A stretch of 64,000 nt of DNA from Paenibacillus sp. 19GGS1-52 (GTDB taxonomy: Bacteria; Bacillota; Bacilli; Paenibacillales; Paenibacillaceae). A model generated the notes under the pieces. That model saw only the letters and a program-made list of their open reading frames with translations, ran no database searches and was not told where the DNA came from. The stretch lies in contig NZ_CP059724.1 of NCBI RefSeq assembly GCF_022369515.1, positions 4,712,001-4,776,000 on the forward strand, in the 5' to 3' direction. A program made the translations under genes and the position numbers. Below, piece by piece: positions 59,569-64,000 of the stretch (positions within the stretch are counted from its first letter, which is position 1; each line of letters opens with the position of its first letter).

Positions 59569-60384
59569 CTAAGGCCGGTGGCGATACTGACTCGGTGTGC
59601 AGCCCGTCCAGCGCTTAAATATTTTGATAAAATAATTATCATTGGCAAAGCCAACTCTATGTCCAATCTCGTGGACCGGCAAATCTGTTTCCCGCAAATA
59701 CTTCGCCGCCCTCTCCATTCGCACACCATGCAAATAATGGATTAAGGTATGCCCTGTTTTCTTTTTGAAGAGCGCACTCACATAATTCTCCCCCATCATC
59801 ACATAGCGGGACATGAATTTGACGGTTATATCCTGGTCGTAATGCTGGCCGATGTATTCGATGATTTTATTAATCTCAGGATGGGTAACGACTGGCTCAC
59901 CCACAGGCTCCAGCAGGGATTGAAAACCGGAAGTTGAGACAGCCGCAACCTCATCATCAGCCGGTACAATCTCCTCTGTCACCGAATTCACGACTGGCTG
60001 GGCGCTAGCATCCAGCTCAGAGCTGACCTTGCGCAGCGTATCCCGCAATGAATTCACGCTCATCGACAGCTTCAGAATATAATTGGAGGCTCCATATTCC
60101 ATCGCTTGACGGACATATTCGAACTCGCTCATACAGGTCAGCATAATAAATTTGGTATTCATTCCTGCTTGCCTGGTTTGCTTCAGCAGCTCGATACCGT
60201 TCATCCCAGGCATCACTATGTCTGCAAGCACCAGATCTGGAGAGAGCCTTGTGATCATTTCCAGTGCTTCCGTACCATTGCCGGACTCACCGATCACGGT
60301 GAAGCCCAACTCCTCCCAGGAAATGATCTCCCTCACCGACTCTCTTACGAATACTTCATCCTCCACTAGCAGTACGCTCCACAT
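59569..60384 (-). CDS. YesN-type response regulator, AraC DNA-binding domain
   Basis: 271 residues, shorter than the other YesN in the window. Receiver domain with LLVEDEVFVRESVREII, Asp in LVLADIVMPGMNGIELL and NYILKLSMS. An Ala/Val-rich linker leads to AraC HTHs (VKFMSRYVMMGENYVSALFK, IGHRVGFANDNYFIKIFKRW). 12 bp after the kinase gene. Probably regulates the downstream transporter. Confidence 0.9.
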   Translation of the reverse strand: MWSVLLVEDEVFVRESVREIISWEELGFTVIGESGNGTEALEMITRLSPDLVLADIVMPGMNGIELLKQTRQAGMNTKFIMLTCMSEFEYVRQAMEYGASNYILKLSMSVNSLRDTLRKVSSELDASAQPVVNSVTEEIVPADDEVAAVSTSGFQSLLEPVGEPVVTHPEINKIIEYIGQHYDQDITVKFMSRYVMMGENYVSALFKKKTGHTLIHYLHGVRMERAAKYLRETDLPVHEIGHRVGFANDNYFIKIFKRWTGCTPSQYRHRP

Positions 60385-60396
60385 GGCCTGCCCCCC

Positions 60397-62178
60397 TTAA
60401 TCTTCCGTTAGCTGTCCCTGCTTATAGGGCGTTGATAATAAAAAGGGAATACTGAACCGGATCAATGTACCCGGTGTAAGGCTGATGATCGTAAGCTCGC
60501 TTTGCCCCTTGAACAGCAAGCGCAGACGTTCCTTGAGATTGGACAGCCCAATCCCCGGTCTGCTGCGTGTGAGCTGTATCCGTCGCGACTCTTCCATCCC
60601 AATCCCGTTATCCTCTACTTCAAGTGTAAGCTGCCCATTATCATTCTTATAGATCCGGATACGAATCATCCCCCGCTCCGTAAGCTGCCCGACACCATGG
60701 CGGATCGCATTCTCGACCAGTGGCTGTAGACTGAGCTTCGGCACTAACGCATACTCCAGTTCATCAGCAAACTCACAAGTTACTTCGAAGCTGTCACGAT
60801 AACGAATACGCTGAATATGCAGATAAGCCTGCACCAGCTCAATCTCGTCTTTCAAATATACCAACTCCACCTGTGCATTCAGGCTGACCTCCAGCAGCTT
60901 GCCTAGGGAGACGCACATCTCGGAAATCTCTTCATTCCCACTGCGAATGGCACTCCATTTCATCGTATTTAACGTATTCAGCAGAAAGTGCGGATTCATC
61001 TGGGCCAGCAGCATGTGGAAGTGGACAGCCTCCTTTTGCCTTTCCTCAGCTTTTAATTGCCCGATCAGCTTATTCGTATCATCGAGCATTGTATTAAAGG
61101 TCCGGGTCAGCTCTAGGACTTCACCGCGGCTTCTCCCTTCGGGAATACGAATCTTCAGATTTTTGCGGACGACATCCTTCATCTTGTTCTGCAAATGGGA
61201 CAAGGGACGTGTAAAGGTGGCCGAGATCATAAAAGCCATCAGTACAAACGCAGCAGTGAAGCCAAAAAAAGTCAGAAAATAGCGCTGCTTAAGTCCCGAA
61301 ATTTCATCAAAAAGTACAGTAAGCGGAATACGGTTTACCATATACCAGTCCAAGGATTCAATATATACGTAATTGACCAGCGTGCCCGATCCCTCGTCAG
61401 TCAGATAAGCCTGGGTAGGGTTCTGGGCAATTTCCCGGGTGATTTCCAGAGAAAGAGCCGCATCCTTGGAAGAACGGGCTACCGTTTCACCCTTGCCTGT
61501 CATCAGAAAATATTCTTGGTTACTCATTGAGGCCTTCAGAACCGACTGGAACCAAAAGGAATAGTCGATACTGATTCTAGCCAGACCATATGGCTTGCCA
61601 CTGCTATCTTTCATATAAGCGTAGAGCGACAGCAGATAGGGGCTTGCGGAAACCTCACGCAGCACATTGTTCTCGTCTCTGGAGTCCCACTGGTAAAATA
61701 GCTCATCATTGCTAAGATGCTGGCGAAACCGTTCCCTGTAAGGAGCATACGCCAAAGCTTTTTTGGGCAGATAAGAAGTGTATACGCTCTCATGGAAGTC
61801 CATCAATGTAAAATACACGGACGGATTATATAGAAAAAAGCTATTATTAAGCATTTTAAATTTCTCTTCGATCAACGACTTGTTCTCCAAAGTAGTCCGA
61901 CTTAGGGGTGAAGTCAATACATTGCGGACCACCGAATCCTGCTCCAGAAAGATCAGTGTCTTAAAGGCAATGCTCATCTGATCCTCCAGCGTTCCGTACA
62001 TCTGCACCAGCTGCTCGTGACTCTGCTGGCTGATTTTTTCCTCGACCAGAGATTCGATCTGCCTGTAATTATAGACATTGAGCACACTGAAGGGCAGCAG
62101 AATGAGAATAAGGAAGGCTCCGAACAGCCGGTATCTCAGCTTTTGCGGTAAAAAGGTTTTCCAGTCCGGCTTCTTCAT
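60397..62178 (-). CDS. YesM-type sensor histidine kinase
   Basis: 593 residues. First span LFGAFLILILLPFSVLNVYN, extracytoplasmic sensor about 35-290, second span FLTFFGFTAAFVLMAFMISA, HAMP, then the phosphoacceptor His in QMNPHFLLNTLNTMKW and HATPase motifs VENAIRHGVG and EDNGIGM, GIGLSNLKERL. Partner of the adjoining YesN. Confidence 0.92.
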   Translation of the reverse strand: MKKPDWKTFLPQKLRYRLFGAFLILILLPFSVLNVYNYRQIESLVEEKISQQSHEQLVQMYGTLEDQMSIAFKTLIFLEQDSVVRNVLTSPLSRTTLENKSLIEEKFKMLNNSFFLYNPSVYFTLMDFHESVYTSYLPKKALAYAPYRERFRQHLSNDELFYQWDSRDENNVLREVSASPYLLSLYAYMKDSSGKPYGLARISIDYSFWFQSVLKASMSNQEYFLMTGKGETVARSSKDAALSLEITREIAQNPTQAYLTDEGSGTLVNYVYIESLDWYMVNRIPLTVLFDEISGLKQRYFLTFFGFTAAFVLMAFMISATFTRPLSHLQNKMKDVVRKNLKIRIPEGRSRGEVLELTRTFNTMLDDTNKLIGQLKAEERQKEAVHFHMLLAQMNPHFLLNTLNTMKWSAIRSGNEEISEMCVSLGKLLEVSLNAQVELVYLKDEIELVQAYLHIQRIRYRDSFEVTCEFADELEYALVPKLSLQPLVENAIRHGVGQLTERGMIRIRIYKNDNGQLTLEVEDNGIGMEESRRIQLTRSRPGIGLSNLKERLRLLFKGQSELTIISLTPGTLIRFSIPFLLSTPYKQGQLTED

Positions 62179-62325
62179 TCTAAGTCAGCTCTCCCCACTC
62201 GTTAGTGCCCCAATTATATCATCAGCTCCAGCAACCCAGCCGAAATTACCTGAAATTGCATTGTTTTGTTGCATCTTACGCCGCAGAACAAGCTTGGCCT
62301 ACACAGATTTGTTCTATCCATGCCA

Positions 62326-63093
62326 CTAAACACGGTGCCGTTTTCTATATTCCGCAGGGCTTATTCCCAACGTCTTTGAGAACACCCTGCTGAGATAGAA
62401 CCCGTTCTCATAGCCGCATCTTTCAGCAATCTGAGTCAGGTTCAGTTCACTTTCCTGGAGCAGATTCTTGGCTCTCTTTAAGCGAATCGACTTTAAATAC
62501 TGGGAAGGCGTCTCCTGAAAAGCTTCCTGAAAACGGCGGGTCAGCTGTACAGGGCTTAAAGCCAGACTACGGGCGATGTCCTGCAGACTTAGCGACGTTC
62601 CGGCATGCTGCTCCAGCAGTGCTGCAGCCTCCGCCATCAGGGCATCCTCGGTAAATTTCCGCTCTCTTACAACCTCCAGCCTGCTTTCCAATTGATGCAG
62701 CAGCCAAAGATCCGCGACGAGATGTGTCTTCCAGTCCTGAACGAGCGGGGCGCTGTCCTCATTGGATTGGCGTAAATAGGCATAGTTGGAGCTAAGACGT
62801 TTCGTATCGTTGATATGAAACTTGCCTGCCGAGAGCACCATTCTTAGTGTCTCCTCCTCATTACAGTTGAACTGAATATAATGAAAGGTTAGCGGCGTAA
62901 CTGTTTCTCTGTGAAAGGTGACTCCGGGAGGGCAGACCACGAGATCCCCAAAGCCCGCACTTCCGCTATGCTGTCCAATCTCATACTTGAAGACACCCTC
63001 CTCTACGGCAAAAGCTACCCACGAATGATAACAATCACTAGGGAGCGCGAACTGCCCCTTCTGCTTCCAGTAGATATGGTTCAAGAGCTCCAT
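62326..63093 (-). CDS. AraC family transcriptional regulator
   Basis: 255 residues. N-terminal cupin sensor (FGDLVVCPPGVTFHRETVTP), C-terminal double HTH (SLQDIARSLALSPVQLTRRF, LTQIAERCGYENGFYLSRVF). GAAGGAG 6 bases before ATG. It is divergent from the FAD oxidoreductase gene and 126 bp away, so likely its regulator. Confidence 0.9.
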   Translation of the reverse strand: MELLNHIYWKQKGQFALPSDCYHSWVAFAVEEGVFKYEIGQHSGSAGFGDLVVCPPGVTFHRETVTPLTFHYIQFNCNEEETLRMVLSAGKFHINDTKRLSSNYAYLRQSNEDSAPLVQDWKTHLVADLWLLHQLESRLEVVRERKFTEDALMAEAAALLEQHAGTSLSLQDIARSLALSPVQLTRRFQEAFQETPSQYLKSIRLKRAKNLLQESELNLTQIAERCGYENGFYLSRVFSKTLGISPAEYRKRHRV

Positions 63094-63219
63094 AAATTTC
63101 TCCTTCTGAAATAAAGTATATGGATAATGATATATTAGTGCATTTTAAAAGTAAATGAACAACGTCAATATGAAATTATAGATATGCTAATCCAATCCTA
63201 TACAAAGAGGTGCGAAATC

Positions 63220-64000
63220 ATGAAACAGGAGCTTGTGCAAAAAGACATCACCGTTATCGGCGGTGGCTTGGCGGGAGTCTGTGCAGCGATTGCTGCGGCA
63301 AGACTAGGGCAACAGGTGGCACTCGTGCAGAACCGCCCGGTATTAGGCGGTAATTCTAGCAGTGAGGTTCGTGTCTGGGTCTGCGGCGCAACGGCACACG
63401 GAACCAACCGTTATGCCCGAGAAACCGGGATTATGGGCGAATTGTTCGTGGAGAATCAGTACCGCAATCCTGAAGGAAATCCCTATCTCTGGGATCTGGT
63501 TGTACTTGAGGCTATTAAAGCCGAATCCAACATTACGTTATACCTTAATACGGATGTGCATGAGGTTGAAGCAGAGGGGAACGAGACAGATCGGAGGATT
63601 ATTTCAGTGACCGGCTGGATGATGGGCTCGGAGCGAAGAATTCGCTTCGCGAGCAGCATCTACCTCGACTGCACGGGCGATGGCTTAATCGGATTTCTGG
63701 CCGGAGCCCAATTTGCCTTAGGGCGGGAATCCCGCAGTGAGTACGGCGAAGAATGGGCCCCGGAGCTAGCGGACAACATTACGCTCGGCAGTACCATCCT
63801 GTTCTATACCAAGGATGCCGGAATGCCTGTACGCTTCGTTCCCCCTTCCTTTGCCAAAAATATCGCCGACACCTCCATCCCCATCCGCCGTGTCATCAAA
63901 AGCGGTGACTCCGGCTGCCATTACTGGTGGATTGAATGGGGGGGTGAGCATGATGCCGTGCACGATAACGAGCTGATCCGTGATGAGCTATGGTCCGTTA
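63220..64000 (+). CDS. FAD-dependent oxidoreductase (PF12831 type), cut by window end
   Basis: The first 260 codons are visible; the stop is outside. FAD motif VIGGGLAGVCAAIAAARLGQ (about 12-31), then LGGNSSSEVRVWVCGATAHG (about 43-62) and LDCTGDGLIGFLAGAQFALG. Cytoplasmic. This is a different subgroup from the pair at 15-25 kb. AAAGAGGTG 8 bases before ATG. With the divergent AraC it begins a third oxidoreductase unit beside a sugar transporter. Confidence 0.9.
   Translation, partial: MKQELVQKDITVIGGGLAGVCAAIAAARLGQQVALVQNRPVLGGNSSSEVRVWVCGATAHGTNRYARETGIMGELFVENQYRNPEGNPYLWDLVVLEAIKAESNITLYLNTDVHEVEAEGNETDRRIISVTGWMMGSERRIRFASSIYLDCTGDGLIGFLAGAQFALGRESRSEYGEEWAPELADNITLGSTILFYTKDAGMPVRFVPPSFAKNIADTSIPIRRVIKSGDSGCHYWWIEWGGEHDAVHDNELIRDELWSV

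Overview
The window looks like chromosomal DNA of a Paenibacillus-type Firmicute. The evidence is strong AGGAGG-type ribosome binding sites, frequent TTG and GTG starts, several YesM/YesN two-component systems beside sugar ABC transporters, a coproporphyrin-type hemE-hemH-hemY operon, and Gram-positive families (YtxH, DUF948, YuzB, RacE, YutE-like DUF86, YcgR/YcgQ). No plasmid or phage module is visible. The organism assignment is inferred from gene content only.

Layout. 1-8.1 kb (minus strand): TetR regulator (cut by the window edge), DUF92 membrane protein, FAH-family hydrolase, glycerophosphodiesterase, CapA-like protein and hemEHY. 8.2-13.0 kb: mixed housekeeping genes (MFS pump, O-methyltransferase, THUMP RNA methyltransferase, aldo/keto reductase, and a YuzB plus cysteine-free HesB-like pair). 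13.1-24.7 kb (minus): a carbohydrate locus with two paralogous FAD oxidoreductases, two permeases, a lipoprotein binding protein, YesM, YesN and a secreted beta-helix protein. 24.9-34.7 kb: an internally deleted IS1182-family copy, a LysM carboxypeptidase, glutamate racemase, small envelope proteins, a cysteine-rich HTH regulator, DUF86, an SDR pseudogene, TetR, an MBL hydrolase, a methyltransferase and an acetyltransferase. 34.8-44.5 kb: a tetracycline-type MFS pump, then a zinc-starvation island: zinc-free S14 and L33 ribosomal proteins, znuA-znuB-znuC, two COG0523 GTPases, a YcgR-like permease and a YcgQ-like protein. Zur-box palindromes overlap its promoters. 44.5-53 kb: a six-PAS hybrid kinase, SDR, tRNA-Leu(CAG), a CynX-type MFS protein and an ABC half-transporter. 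53.1-64 kb: a second carbohydrate/oxidoreductase locus (M20 peptidase, two permeases, binding protein, YesN, YesM, AraC, FAD oxidoreductase cut by the window end), interrupted by an IS110-family element.

The most notable structure is at 56.4-58.1 kb. The IS110 element sits inside one copy of a dispersed hairpin repeat of about 105 bp that has two other copies in the window (2.86 and 29.95 kb), so the empty site can be reconstructed. The leader upstream of its transposase looks like a bridge RNA (seekRNA): one segment repeats the element's right end, and two others match the two halves of the interrupted target. Other notable signals are the Zur-controlled island with the operator filling the znu promoter spacer, a pair of GTGTAC dyads over a -35-poor promoter in the first sugar locus, a 192-bp imperfect palindrome at 52.9 kb, and an in-frame 15-bp tandem repeat in the YtxH gene.
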